Source of the DNA: G963674685 sp964591275
GTDB taxonomy: Bacteria > Lernaellota > Lernaellaia > JACKCT01
Reading direction: 5' to 3'
Length of the DNA stretch: 14,847 nucleotides
Assembly: GCA_964591275.1 (NCBI GenBank)
Contig: CAZQAE010000101.1
Coordinates: 1-14,847 of the forward strand
Each line of letters opens with the position of its first letter. Positions within the stretch are counted from its first letter, which is position 1. Made by a program: the position numbers and the translations under genes. Positions 7,513 through 14,629 of the stretch are shown here, one piece after another. Under the pieces are notes generated by a model. The model was given only the letters and a program-made list of their open reading frames with translations, ran no database searches and was not told where the DNA came from.

Positions 7513-7929
7513 ATGCCCCGCTACGGCCCATTAATTCCAACTGAACGGAGTGAACGGATGTTGCGAATACGAAATGCCGACACCAAGCCGGAAATGGTTG
7601 TGCGGCGTCTCGTTTACGGTATGGGTTATCGGTACAGGCTGCACGTTCGCAACTTGACTGGGAATCCAGATCTTGCCTTTTGCCCTCGAAAGAAGGTAAC
7701 CTTTGTTTACGGGTGTTTTTGGCACCAGCACGGGTGTGGTCAGTATCGGATGCTACGAACAAAGAGGAGCTTTTGGATGCCCAAGCTTGCGAAAAACAAG
7801 GCCCGCGACGAGCAAGTGCAAAGTGAGCTTCATGGACTTGGTTGGCAGGTGATGGTTGTTTGGGAGTGTCAGATCAAACTAGAGTCCGATTTGCGTAAGC
7901 GCATTGAGCGTTTTCTGGATGAGGAATGA
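7513..7929 (+). CDS. vsr: Very short patch repair (Vsr) DNA mismatch endonuclease
   Basis: 138 residues, typical for Vsr. The start at 7513 is set by the strong Shine-Dalgarno AGGAAAG (7504-7510). Family blocks are intact: RMLRIRNADTKPEMVVRRLV near the N-terminus, the catalytic Asp in GNPDLAF (Asp53), VTFVYGCFWHQHGC (63-75) holding the conserved Thr, Trp-His pair and the His/Cys that help bind structural zinc, and GWQVMVVWEC (110-119). Vsr nicks 5' of the T in T:G mismatches that arise when 5-methylcytosine deaminates, starting repair back to C. The gene overlaps the cytosine methyltransferase start by four bases (ATGA), so the two are probably translated together. That pairing is common where an m5C methyltransferase would otherwise be mutagenic. 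No controller (C) gene is seen. Confidence 0.96.
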   Translation: MPRYGPLIPTERSERMLRIRNADTKPEMVVRRLVYGMGYRYRLHVRNLTGNPDLAFCPRKKVTFVYGCFWHQHGCGQYRMLRTKRSFWMPKLAKNKARDEQVQSELHGLGWQVMVVWECQIKLESDLRKRIERFLDEE

Positions 7930-9101
7930 AAAGAAAACTTACATCCATTGAGTTGTTCACGGGAGCCGGTGGTCTCGCGCTTGGATTGGAGAAAACCGGA
8001 TGGCATCACTCCGCACTGATCGAGAAGGATGAACACGCATGCTCGACCATCCATCTGAATGAGTCTCTTGGCCACCCCCTGACCAAAGGGTGGCGATTAT
8101 ATGCCCAGGACGTTTGCGGTATTAAGTATGCCGACCTGTCGAGTCATGTTGACATGGTGGCAGGTGGTCCTCCATGTCAGCCGTTTTCCCTTGGCGGCAA
8201 GCACAGGGCTTTTCAGGACAAACGTGACATGTTTCCCGAGGCTGTGCGGGCGGTTCGGGAATTACATCCAAAGTGCTTCGTGTTTGAAAACGTAAAAGGG
8301 TTGCTCCGGCAGAGTTTCGCCAGTTATTTCAACTATACTATCCTACAGTTGTCTTATCCAATACTTGAGAAGGGAGAGTTTGAATCCTGGCAGTCTCACC
8401 TCTCTAGGCTTGAGCGACATCATACGGGAGCTAAAGAGTGCGACCTTTCCTATCGTGTTGTTTACCGTTTGCTGGATGCAGCTGAATACGGGGTTCCGCA
8501 ACATCGTCATCGTGTTTTTATCGTTGGCATTCGTTCTGATCTCCAAAAGGAATGGTCTTTCCCTGAACCTACGCATTCATATGATCGGCTCCTTTGGGAA
8601 CAGTGGGTTTCCGGGTCCTACTGGGACGAGCACCATGTGCCCAGGAAAGCCCGACCGGATAAACCTGCTCGCATGCTTTCACGCATTCGCCGCTTGAAAT
8701 CTGAATTTACGTTGTTTTCTCCATCTGGTGAACGTTGCCGCACGGTCCGCGATGCGCTCTCGGGACTTCCTGATCCAAGGAATAAACAAGACGCTTTTCC
8801 TAATCACGAGTATAGAAGCGGAGCACGACCGTATCCTGGACATACCGGCAGCCTACTGGATGCTCCCTCCAAAGCACTCAAGGCCGGTGATCACGGTGTT
8901 CCTGGCGGTGAGAACATGATTGCGCTTTCAGACGGCACATACCGGTACTACACCGTTCGAGAGAGCGCCAGGATTCAGACTTTTCCTGATGACTATCTAT
9001 TCAGCGGGTCGTGGACTGAGGCGATGCGTCAGATAGGGAATGCCGTCCCCGTACACTTGGCTTTGGTTGTCGGCAAGAGCATTTATAAACAAGTGGCTTG
9101 A
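7926..9101 (+). CDS. DNA (cytosine-5-)-methyltransferase of a type II restriction-modification system
   Basis: 391 residues with the C5-MTase motifs in order: motif I FTGAGGLALGLE (11-22), motif IV GGPPCQPFS (80-88) with the catalytic Cys84, motif VI ENV (121-123), motif VIII QHRHR (192-196), and motifs IX/X RESARIQTFPDDY (345-357) and QIGNAVP (369-375). It transfers a methyl group from AdoMet to C5 of a cytosine in the target. The target-recognition region is about 205-340 and contains the block GHTGSLLDAPSKALKAGDHG. An insertion of about 45 residues lies between motifs VI and VIII. The start overlaps vsr (ATGA); the endonuclease follows after 9 nt. If the nuclease keeps the Eco29kI specificity, the methylated site should be CCGCGG. 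That is inferred from the partner, not read from this protein. Confidence 0.97.
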   Translation: MKRKLTSIELFTGAGGLALGLEKTGWHHSALIEKDEHACSTIHLNESLGHPLTKGWRLYAQDVCGIKYADLSSHVDMVAGGPPCQPFSLGGKHRAFQDKRDMFPEAVRAVRELHPKCFVFENVKGLLRQSFASYFNYTILQLSYPILEKGEFESWQSHLSRLERHHTGAKECDLSYRVVYRLLDAAEYGVPQHRHRVFIVGIRSDLQKEWSFPEPTHSYDRLLWEQWVSGSYWDEHHVPRKARPDKPARMLSRIRRLKSEFTLFSPSGERCRTVRDALSGLPDPRNKQDAFPNHEYRSGARPYPGHTGSLLDAPSKALKAGDHGVPGGENMIALSDGTYRYYTVRESARIQTFPDDYLFSGSWTEAMRQIGNAVPVHLALVVGKSIYKQVA

Positions 9102-9110
9102 GGATTTTGT

Positions 9111-9779
9111 ATGTCGAAACAGCGATCACCTCGTATCGACACATTCAACCCGTTGGACAAAACGAATTTAGGTGAGAGCGTTGCTGAAGCAATGCTTCAT
9201 CAACCTGTTGATCCAGTTCCACCGGACGAACAATTTTCTGGAGCTGGAATTTATGCACTCTACTATGAAGGTGATTTTTCCCTATACAATGAAATCGCCC
9301 AGCTGAACCGAATGGGTCAATATCGCTGGCCAATATACGTGGGCAAGGCTGTTCCCCCTGGCTCACGCAAGGGTGGATATGGACTTGGGGCAGACCCAGG
9401 ACAGGCTCTTTTCAAGCGTTTGTCTGAGCATGCAGGCTCTATAAAGCAAACCAAGAATCTTCATATCTCCGATTTTCGATGTAGATTCCTGGTCGTTGAT
9501 GACATTTGGATCCCCTTGGGTGAATCCCTCTTGATCGAGATGTACTTTCCGCTTTGGAATCGTATGATTGATGGCTTTGGCAACCATGACCCCGGCAAGG
9601 GTCGACACAAGCAGCAATGCTCAGCTTGGGACTTAATCCATCCTGGCCGACCATGGGCTTACAAACTACAACCACACTCCATGGACGTGCATATCTTGCA
9701 AGAAAATGCCGCAAATTACATCATTAAGATAAAAGCCAAGATCCTGGCCCATGGAAAAGATAAACTCGACGCGGAATAA
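9111..9779 (+). CDS. Eco29kI-family type II restriction endonuclease (GIY-YIG nuclease)
   Basis: 222 residues, close to Eco29kI (about 214). The start ATG 9111 has GAGGA (9100-9104) six bases upstream, overlapping the methyltransferase stop. GIY-YIG motifs are AGIYALYY (45-52, Tyr48) and PIYVGKA (74-80, Tyr76). Arg103 and His107 (KRLSEHA) follow, then Glu138 (PLGESLLI) and Asn150 (WNRM). Spacing matches the known Eco29kI active-site set of Tyr, Tyr, Arg, His, Glu and Asn, apart from about three residues fewer before the Glu. The FNPLDKTNLGESVAEAML opening and the GFGNHDPGKGR block are also family hallmarks. Family prototypes cleave CCGCGG. It forms one unit with vsr and the methyltransferase. 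All catalytic positions are present, so the enzyme is probably active. Confidence 0.95.
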   Translation: MSKQRSPRIDTFNPLDKTNLGESVAEAMLHQPVDPVPPDEQFSGAGIYALYYEGDFSLYNEIAQLNRMGQYRWPIYVGKAVPPGSRKGGYGLGADPGQALFKRLSEHAGSIKQTKNLHISDFRCRFLVVDDIWIPLGESLLIEMYFPLWNRMIDGFGNHDPGKGRHKQQCSAWDLIHPGRPWAYKLQPHSMDVHILQENAANYIIKIKAKILAHGKDKLDAE

Positions 9780-9887
9780 CGCGACGTTTCGCCTCGCAAC
9801 GGATTGTCAGACAAATCTTCTTTGCCCTGCATGCTCCTGGCGGCGTCTATTTTTTAGTGAAGCAATTCGAATCAGCAATTCGCGTCC

Positions 9888-9916
9888 TTGTGCAAATATT
9901 ACAAATATGATTTATA
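9888..9916 (+). promoter_or_regulatory. Possible promoter of the polysaccharide gene cluster
   Basis: TTGTGC (9888-9893), a 17-base spacer and TTTATA (9911-9916) lie in an AT-rich stretch in the gap between the restriction gene and gmd. The -10 match is poor and overlapping alternatives (TATGAT at 9906, TATAAC at 9913) exist. A perfect 6-bp stem with a 4-base loop, TTGGCG/CGCCAA at 9922-9937, lies directly downstream in the would-be leader. Confidence 0.28.
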
Positions 9917-9982
9917 ACCAGTTGGCGAATCCGCCAAAAAACACGCCCTCTTTTGGTTATGGGCGGCGCAAATTACTCAAGT

Positions 9983-9986
9983 GAGG
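9983..9986 (+). promoter_or_regulatory. Ribosome binding site that decides the gmd start
   Basis: GAGG at 9983-9986 is six bases before GTG 9993. It overlaps the alternative GTG at 9981, which has no good Shine-Dalgarno of its own. GTG 9993 also gives the N-terminus KKALITGITGQDG typical of Gmd. Confidence 0.6.
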
Positions 9987-9992
9987 CCATTC

Positions 9993-11012
9993 GTGAAAAA
10001 GGCTTTGATCACAGGAATCACCGGGCAGGACGGCAGCTACCTTACGGAATTTCTCTTGGGAAAAGGCTATGAAGTCCATGGGATTATCCGCCGAAGCAGC
10101 TCCTTCAACACCAAACGAATAGATCATCTTTATCACGATCTGCATGAAGAAAACGTAAGGCTGTTTCTGCATTTTGCGGATTTGTCGGACGGCGGCAACC
10201 TGGGCGCGCTTTTGCAGGAAATCAAACCCGATGAAATATACAACCTCGGCGCGCAATCTCATGTCCGCGTCTCATTCGACCAGCCGATCTATACGGTGGA
10301 TGTCGATGCACTGGGAACCCTGCGACTGCTGGAGGGAGTTCGCAGGTTCTGTCCCGAAGCGCGGTTTTATCAGGCTTCGTCGAGCGAGATGTTCGGCAAA
10401 GTCAGTGAGACACCGCAAAACGAGACATCGAGATTTCACCCCCGCAGTCCTTACGCCTGCGCCAAGGTCTTTTCTTTCCATCAAACCGTTAATTACAGAG
10501 AGGCGTACGACCTTTTCGCTTGCAACGGCATTCTGTTCAACCACGAATCTCCCCGTCGCGGCGAGACATTTGTCACCAGAAAAATCACACGGGCGGCCGC
10601 GCGGATCAAGTTGGGACTTCAGGACAAACTCTTTTTAGGGAACCTGGATGCAAAACGCGACTGGGGCTACGCCGACGATTACGTTGAAGCCATGTATTTG
10701 ATGCTCCAGCAGGATCGACCGGAAGACTTTGTGATTGCCACAGGCGAGACGCACTCGGTCCGTGAGTTTCTGGATGTTGTTTTTGATCGTCTGGATATGG
10801 ACTGGAAGGGATATGTCGAGATCGATCCGCGATATTTTCGGCCCACGGAAGTAGACCTGCTAGTGGGCGATATTTCCAAAGCTGGCAAGCTCCTGGGTTG
10901 GCAGCCGAAGGTCACTTTCCGGGATCTGGCCATCATGATGACCGACCATGATCTTGAAGCGATGACGGAAGAACGGGACTTTAAGAAATTTCGCGAGTCA
11001 GTAAAAAAATGA
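9993..11012 (+). CDS. gmd: GDP-mannose 4,6-dehydratase
   Basis: 339 residues from GTG 9993. The Rossmann NADP-binding motif GITGQDG (8-14) is at the N-terminus. The SSSEMFG block (129-135) supplies the catalytic Ser/Thr-type residue and Glu132, and the catalytic Tyr154-xxx-Lys158 lies in SPYACAK. The NxxSPRRGETFVTRKI and KRDWGYADDYVEAM signatures are present. The enzyme converts GDP-D-mannose to GDP-4-keto-6-deoxymannose in the cytoplasm, the entry to GDP-L-fucose, GDP-D-rhamnose, GDP-colitose or GDP-perosamine. The next-step enzyme (Fcl, Rmd or Per) is not in the window, so the final sugar is open. It is the first gene of a five-gene polysaccharide set, 213 bases after the restriction cassette. 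Confidence 0.96.
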   Translation: MKKALITGITGQDGSYLTEFLLGKGYEVHGIIRRSSSFNTKRIDHLYHDLHEENVRLFLHFADLSDGGNLGALLQEIKPDEIYNLGAQSHVRVSFDQPIYTVDVDALGTLRLLEGVRRFCPEARFYQASSSEMFGKVSETPQNETSRFHPRSPYACAKVFSFHQTVNYREAYDLFACNGILFNHESPRRGETFVTRKITRAAARIKLGLQDKLFLGNLDAKRDWGYADDYVEAMYLMLQQDRPEDFVIATGETHSVREFLDVVFDRLDMDWKGYVEIDPRYFRPTEVDLLVGDISKAGKLLGWQPKVTFRDLAIMMTDHDLEAMTEERDFKKFRESVKK

Positions 11013-11032
11013 GATGATCGTCGCGGGGGCGA

Positions 11033-11048
11033 GATCGGCGGCCCGATC
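11033..11048 (+). terminator. Hairpin between gmd and rmlA (weak terminator or attenuator candidate)
   Basis: GATCGG (11033-11038), loop CGGC and CCGATC (11043-11048) form a perfect 6-bp GC-rich stem followed by an AT-rich run (ATAATATTATTT) rather than a clean T-tract. An outer pairing ATGATCG/CGATCAT (11013-11019 with 11044-11050) competes with it. It may cause partial termination or simply protect the gmd 3' end. Confidence 0.3.
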
Positions 11049-11082
11049 ATAATATTATTTGGAATTATTCGTTTCGTCGTTT

Positions 11083-11088
11083 GGAGGG
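11083..11088 (+). promoter_or_regulatory. Strong ribosome binding site of rmlA
   Basis: GGAGGG at 11083-11088 is five bases before ATG 11094. It overlaps a GTG at 11088 and so rules that codon out as the start. Confidence 0.75.
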
Positions 11089-11093
11089 TGCAC

Positions 11094-11966
11094 ATGAAGG
11101 GGATCGTACTGGCCGGAGGTAGCGGGACGAGGCTGTATCCGATCACTATCGGTGTTTCAAAACAACTGCTGCCCATATACGACAAACCGATGATCTATTA
11201 TCCGCTTTCGGTTCTGATATTGTCGGGAATCCAGGAAATTCTCATCATTTCCACACCGCAGGATCTCCCCAGCTTTGAGAGGATTTTGGGTGATGGCTCC
11301 AATCTTGGCATCCGGTTGTCCTACAAGATCCAACCCGAGCCGAAAGGAATCGCCGAAGCTTTCCTGTTAGGCAAGGAATTTGTCGGCTCCGATAGCGTGG
11401 CGCTGGTCTTAGGAGATAACCTCTTCTTTGGGGAAGGGCTCTCGGAAATGCTGCGCCGTTCTCTTATGCGGGCAAAAACGGAAGGCTTGGCCACGGTCTT
11501 CGGTTATTATGTCGATAGTCCGCAGCGTTACGGAGTTGTTTCCTTTGATGAAAATGGCTGCGCTCTTAGCATCGAGGAGAAACCAGATCACCCCAAATCC
11601 AATTACGCCGTTACAGGGCTATATTTTTATGACAACGATGTGGTCAAGTTTGCAGAAAATATCGAACCTTCGGCCCGCGGGGAACTGGAAATAACCGATG
11701 TCAACAACATGTACCTGGCAAAGAAGCGCTTGCACGTAGAGCTTCTAGGCCGTGGCTTTGCGTGGCTGGATACGGGAACCCATGAAAGTCTGCTTGACGC
11801 CAGCACTTTTATCGCAACTATTGAAAAACGCCAGGGTTTGAAAATCGGTTGCCTCGAGGAAATCGCCTATCGCAAAGGTTTCATCACGCGGGACAAGCTT
11901 GCCGAATTGGGGCGAAAGTACCAAAATGATTATGGTCGCTATCTGATCCAGATTGCCGGCGAGTAA
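11094..11966 (+). CDS. rmlA: Glucose-1-phosphate thymidylyltransferase (RmlA)
   Basis: 290 residues, the usual short RmlA length. The nucleotide-binding signature LAGGSGTRLYP (6-16) is followed by SKQLLPIYDKPMIYYPLS with the conserved Lys23. QPEPKGIAEAF (80-90) and the metal-binding LGDNLFFG (Asp108) follow, then VVSFDENG, SIEEKP and the C-terminal RGFAWLDTGTHESLLDA. It joins glucose-1-phosphate and dTTP to give dTDP-glucose and pyrophosphate, the first and feedback-controlled step of dTDP-L-rhamnose synthesis. A strong GGAGGG precedes the start, and 81 bases separate it from gmd, so it may have its own promoter. rmlC follows after 15 bases. Confidence 0.97.
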   Translation: MKGIVLAGGSGTRLYPITIGVSKQLLPIYDKPMIYYPLSVLILSGIQEILIISTPQDLPSFERILGDGSNLGIRLSYKIQPEPKGIAEAFLLGKEFVGSDSVALVLGDNLFFGEGLSEMLRRSLMRAKTEGLATVFGYYVDSPQRYGVVSFDENGCALSIEEKPDHPKSNYAVTGLYFYDNDVVKFAENIEPSARGELEITDVNNMYLAKKRLHVELLGRGFAWLDTGTHESLLDASTFIATIEKRQGLKIGCLEEIAYRKGFITRDKLAELGRKYQNDYGRYLIQIAGE

Positions 11967-11981
11967 GCCGGGAGTAGTATT

Positions 11982-12551
11982 ATGCCGTTTGAATTCAAAG
12001 CGACGCGCCTGCCTAGCCTCATTCTTGTCGTTCCGAGTGTTTTCCCGGATGACCGGGGTTTCTTTTTAGAATCCTATAAATATTCGGAGTTCGCGGCTGG
12101 AGGCATCGAAGATCAATTCGTCCAGGACAACCACTCCTTTTCAATGCAAGGCGTTCTTCGCGGACTTCATTACCAAAAGCCCCCTTGCGCGCAGGGCAAA
12201 CTCGTCAGGGTCCCCTCGGGGAAGATCTGTGATGTTTCGGTCGATATACGACACGGTTCGCCTTTTTTCGGACAATGGGAGGCATTCGAGTTGTCCGACA
12301 AAAATCGACACATGCTTTGGATCCCTCCTGGATTCGCTCACGGCTTTTACGTCGTTAGCGCGCGTGCGGACGTGACCTATAAAATCACCGCCGAGTACTC
12401 ACGCGAAAATGAGCGCGGCATCATTTGGAATGATTCGGACATTGGCATTCAGTGGCCGGACAAATCGCCGATCCTCTCGGATGCCGATCAAAAACATCCT
12501 CGCCTGGCGGATTGCGACGCCGATTTCCCGTCCGGGGAGGAATCCTTTTGA
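11982..12551 (+). CDS. rmlC: dTDP-4-dehydrorhamnose 3,5-epimerase (RmlC)
   Basis: 189 residues, standard for this cupin enzyme. The start ATG 11982 has GGGAG (11970-11974) seven bases upstream. The signature DDRGFFLESY (23-32), the catalytic His63 in GVLRGLHYQ, the conserved Lys in QGKLVRV, DVSVDIR (84-90), WIPPGFAHGFYV (113-124) and the active-site Tyr133 in VTYKIT are intact, as is GIIWNDSDIGIQWP (146-159). It epimerises C3 and C5 of dTDP-4-keto-6-deoxyglucose. The stop overlaps the rmlD start (TTGA), and a Shine-Dalgarno for rmlD lies inside its last codons, so translation of the two should be coupled. Confidence 0.97.
   Translation: MPFEFKATRLPSLILVVPSVFPDDRGFFLESYKYSEFAAGGIEDQFVQDNHSFSMQGVLRGLHYQKPPCAQGKLVRVPSGKICDVSVDIRHGSPFFGQWEAFELSDKNRHMLWIPPGFAHGFYVVSARADVTYKITAEYSRENERGIIWNDSDIGIQWPDKSPILSDADQKHPRLADCDADFPSGEESF
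12536..12540 (+). promoter_or_regulatory. Ribosome binding site that fixes a TTG start for rmlD
   Basis: GGAGG at 12536-12540 lies seven bases before TTG 12548. No ATG or GTG is found at a suitable distance in this frame, and the family's N-terminal strand begins right after this TTG. Confidence 0.75.
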
Positions 12552-13411
12552 AGGTTCTTGTCGCAGGGGCAGAGGGGCAACTGGGCCGCGAATTTGTCGT
12601 GAGACTTGCCGGCGGCGAGCATGTTGTGACGGCGCCCCATGAAGAGGATTTCAATATCGGCGATAAAGATTCTGTCCGGCGCCAAATTGACGCCGTCAGG
12701 CCGGATGTTCTGATCAACTGCGCCGCATATAATCTCGTCGACGCCGCCGAAAAGGAATTTGAAGCCGCCCGTTTCGTCAACGCTCTGGGAGTGAGAAATC
12801 TTGCATCCGAGGCTAAAAGGGCGAATTTCCCGCTTGTCCATTATGGGACGGATTACGTGTTCGATGGAAAAAAAGGTGCGCCCTACGTTGAAGGCGACAA
12901 GCCCGCGCCGATCAATAATTATGGGAAATCGAAGCTGGAAGGCGAAATGCTGCTTTGCGAGGAAATCGACGACTACTTGATTTTTCGCCTAAGCTGGGTC
13001 TTCGGTATGGGAAAGCAGAACTTTCTGTACAAACTTCGCACCTGGGCTGAAAAAAACGACGTTCTCCGCATTGTGTCGGATGAAATTTCAGTTCCCACGT
13101 ACACGGAAACCGTTGTTGACTGCACAATGGAGGCTCTTCAAAAGGGCCTGCGCGGATTGTATCATCTGAGCTCAAGCGGTTTTTGCTCCAGATTTGAACT
13201 GGCGAAGCACTTTTTGTCAGCAATGAAGATCAACGTCGCGGTCCAGCCCATTGGGATGGACAGCTTTGAATTTCAGGCCCGCAGACCCGGATTTTCGGCC
13301 ATGTCCAACGTAAAATTCGCCGAGTGCATCGGACATCCGCTGCCGCATTGGAGTGAGGAGATTTCCCGCTTTGCGGCGCGATGCTCTGAGCAAGAGGCCA
13401 TCATCTCATGA
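12548..13411 (+). CDS. rmlD: dTDP-4-dehydrorhamnose reductase (RmlD)
   Basis: 287 residues from TTG 12548, as expected for RmlD; a start further upstream would add about 32 residues out of rmlC sequence. VLVAGAEGQLG (3-13) is the Rossmann GxxGxxG motif. DVLINCAAYNLVDAAE (53-68), the catalytic Thr101 in GTDYVFDG, and Tyr125-xxx-Lys129 in NNYGKSKLEGE follow, with FRLSWVFG later. The residue before Thr101 is Gly where many members have Ser. The enzyme reduces dTDP-4-keto-L-rhamnose to dTDP-L-rhamnose with NAD(P)H. The four-base TTGA overlap with rmlC and the weak TTG codon suggest that expression depends on rmlC translation. A perfect 16-bp palindrome spans the stop codon. Confidence 0.96.
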   Translation: MKVLVAGAEGQLGREFVVRLAGGEHVVTAPHEEDFNIGDKDSVRRQIDAVRPDVLINCAAYNLVDAAEKEFEAARFVNALGVRNLASEAKRANFPLVHYGTDYVFDGKKGAPYVEGDKPAPINNYGKSKLEGEMLLCEEIDDYLIFRLSWVFGMGKQNFLYKLRTWAEKNDVLRIVSDEISVPTYTETVVDCTMEALQKGLRGLYHLSSSGFCSRFELAKHFLSAMKINVAVQPIGMDSFEFQARRPGFSAMSNVKFAECIGHPLPHWSEEISRFAARCSEQEAIIS

Positions 13412-13416
13412 GATGA
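13401..13416. repeat. Perfect 16-bp palindrome over the rmlD stop codon
   Basis: TCATCTCATGAGATGA reads the same on both strands and spans the rmlD TGA (13409-13411) just before the rmlB Shine-Dalgarno. It has no loop, so it is more like a dimeric protein-binding site than an RNA hairpin. A palindrome of this length can still arise by chance in a window this size. Confidence 0.4.
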
Positions 13417-13424
13417 GTAGGGAT

Positions 13425-13429
13425 GGGAG
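13425..13429 (+). promoter_or_regulatory. Ribosome binding site that decides the rmlB start
   Basis: GGGAG at 13425-13429 lies seven bases before ATG 13437. This favours 13437 over the in-frame ATG at 13413, which would add eight non-conserved residues before the MKTIMVTGGAGFIG opening. Confidence 0.65.
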
Positions 13430-13436
13430 CCAGCCC

Positions 13437-14495
13437 ATGAAAACGATCATGGTCACCGGAGGCGCCGGATTCATCGGCAGCAATTTCATACGCTATTATT
13501 TGGATCAATCCGGACTCGATGGCGTCATAGTCAATGTTGATGTCCTGACTTACGCGGGGAACCTCATGAGTCTGGCGGACATCGCCGAGAAACATGAAGG
13601 CACGCGGTATCACTTTGAAAGAGTGAACATTCTGGATCGTGAGGCTGTGGACGGATTGTTTGCGCGTTATCCCTTTGACGCAGTCGTCCATTTTGCCGCC
13701 GAATCTCACGTGGACAGGTCCATCCTTGGCCCCGGCGCCTTTATCCAGACCAATATCGTCGGAACGCATGTGTTGCTGGATGCGGCGAAGGAAGCCTGGG
13801 GCGACAGGCAGGATGTTCGATTTCATCATGTTTCGACGGACGAAGTCTATGGAAGCCTCGGGGAAACAGGCTCCTTTCATGAAACTACGCCCTACGATCC
13901 CCGGAGTCCCTATTCGGCGTCCAAAGCCTCATCGGATCATTTGGTTAGAGCATATTTTCACACTTACGGTTTGCCGATAACGATTTCCAATTGCTCCAAC
14001 AATTACGGTCCATGCCAATTCCCGGAAAAGCTTGTGCCCTTGATGATTCTCAATATGATTGAAGGGAAACCACTGCCGGTTTATGGAGACGGCTTGAATG
14101 TCCGGGATTGGCTATACGTGGACGATCACAATTCCGCTGTTATCGCGATACTTGAGAGAGGGCAACCCGGGCGGACCTACAATATCGGCGGCGAAAACGA
14201 ATGGGAAAACATTCGGCTTGTCAATCACTTATGCGAAAAAGTTGCTGAGAAAACAGATACTTCGGCCAGCGAATATAAGAACCTGCTGCATTTTGTGAAG
14301 GACAGGCCTGGTCATGATCGAAGATATGCGATCAACTGTGAGCGCATCAAATCGGAACTGGGTTGGTCTCAGTCGGTTGTTTTTTCCACGGGACTTGAAA
14401 ATACGATCGATTGGTATCTTGGAAACAAACCCTGGGTTGAGGCGGTCAGAAGCGGCGAATACAGAAGATGGATTGAATTGCATTATGGGAAATAA
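13437..14495 (+). CDS. rmlB: dTDP-glucose 4,6-dehydratase (RmlB)
   Basis: 352 residues, typical for RmlB. The NAD-binding GGAGFIG (8-14) is at the N-terminus. DAVVHFAAESHVDRSI (81-96), the catalytic VSTDEVYGS (132-140; Thr134, Asp135, Glu136) and Tyr159-xxx-Lys163 in SPYSASKASSDH follow. SNNYGPCQFPEKLVPL, DGLNVRDWLYVDDH and the C-terminal DRPGHDRRYAI block are complete. It converts dTDP-glucose to dTDP-4-keto-6-deoxyglucose, the second step of the pathway. It is the last recognisable gene in the window, 25 bases after rmlD. It completes a rmlA-C-D-B order, which differs from the rmlB-D-A-C order of enteric bacteria. Confidence 0.97.
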   Translation: MKTIMVTGGAGFIGSNFIRYYLDQSGLDGVIVNVDVLTYAGNLMSLADIAEKHEGTRYHFERVNILDREAVDGLFARYPFDAVVHFAAESHVDRSILGPGAFIQTNIVGTHVLLDAAKEAWGDRQDVRFHHVSTDEVYGSLGETGSFHETTPYDPRSPYSASKASSDHLVRAYFHTYGLPITISNCSNNYGPCQFPEKLVPLMILNMIEGKPLPVYGDGLNVRDWLYVDDHNSAVIAILERGQPGRTYNIGGENEWENIRLVNHLCEKVAEKTDTSASEYKNLLHFVKDRPGHDRRYAINCERIKSELGWSQSVVFSTGLENTIDWYLGNKPWVEAVRSGEYRRWIELHYGK

Positions 14496-14629
14496 ATTCT
14501 TCGATTGTTCTCAGAAAACCGTGATTTTCAAATGAATGCAATCGACGGATATTATTAGCGCCAAAGGTGAAAATCAGAGTTTCTTGCTTGCTGTCATGGC
14601 CGGTATTAGAGATATTAAAGACAGATGAC

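Noticed and set aside
9922..9937. TTGGCG/CGCCAA hairpin as the terminator of the restriction gene
   Set aside because: It is followed by A residues rather than T on the plus strand, and the T-run precedes it on the minus strand.
9751..9984. 77-codon frame between the endonuclease gene and gmd
   Set aside because: It begins inside the endonuclease gene, lacks a Shine-Dalgarno and has no recognisable sequence.
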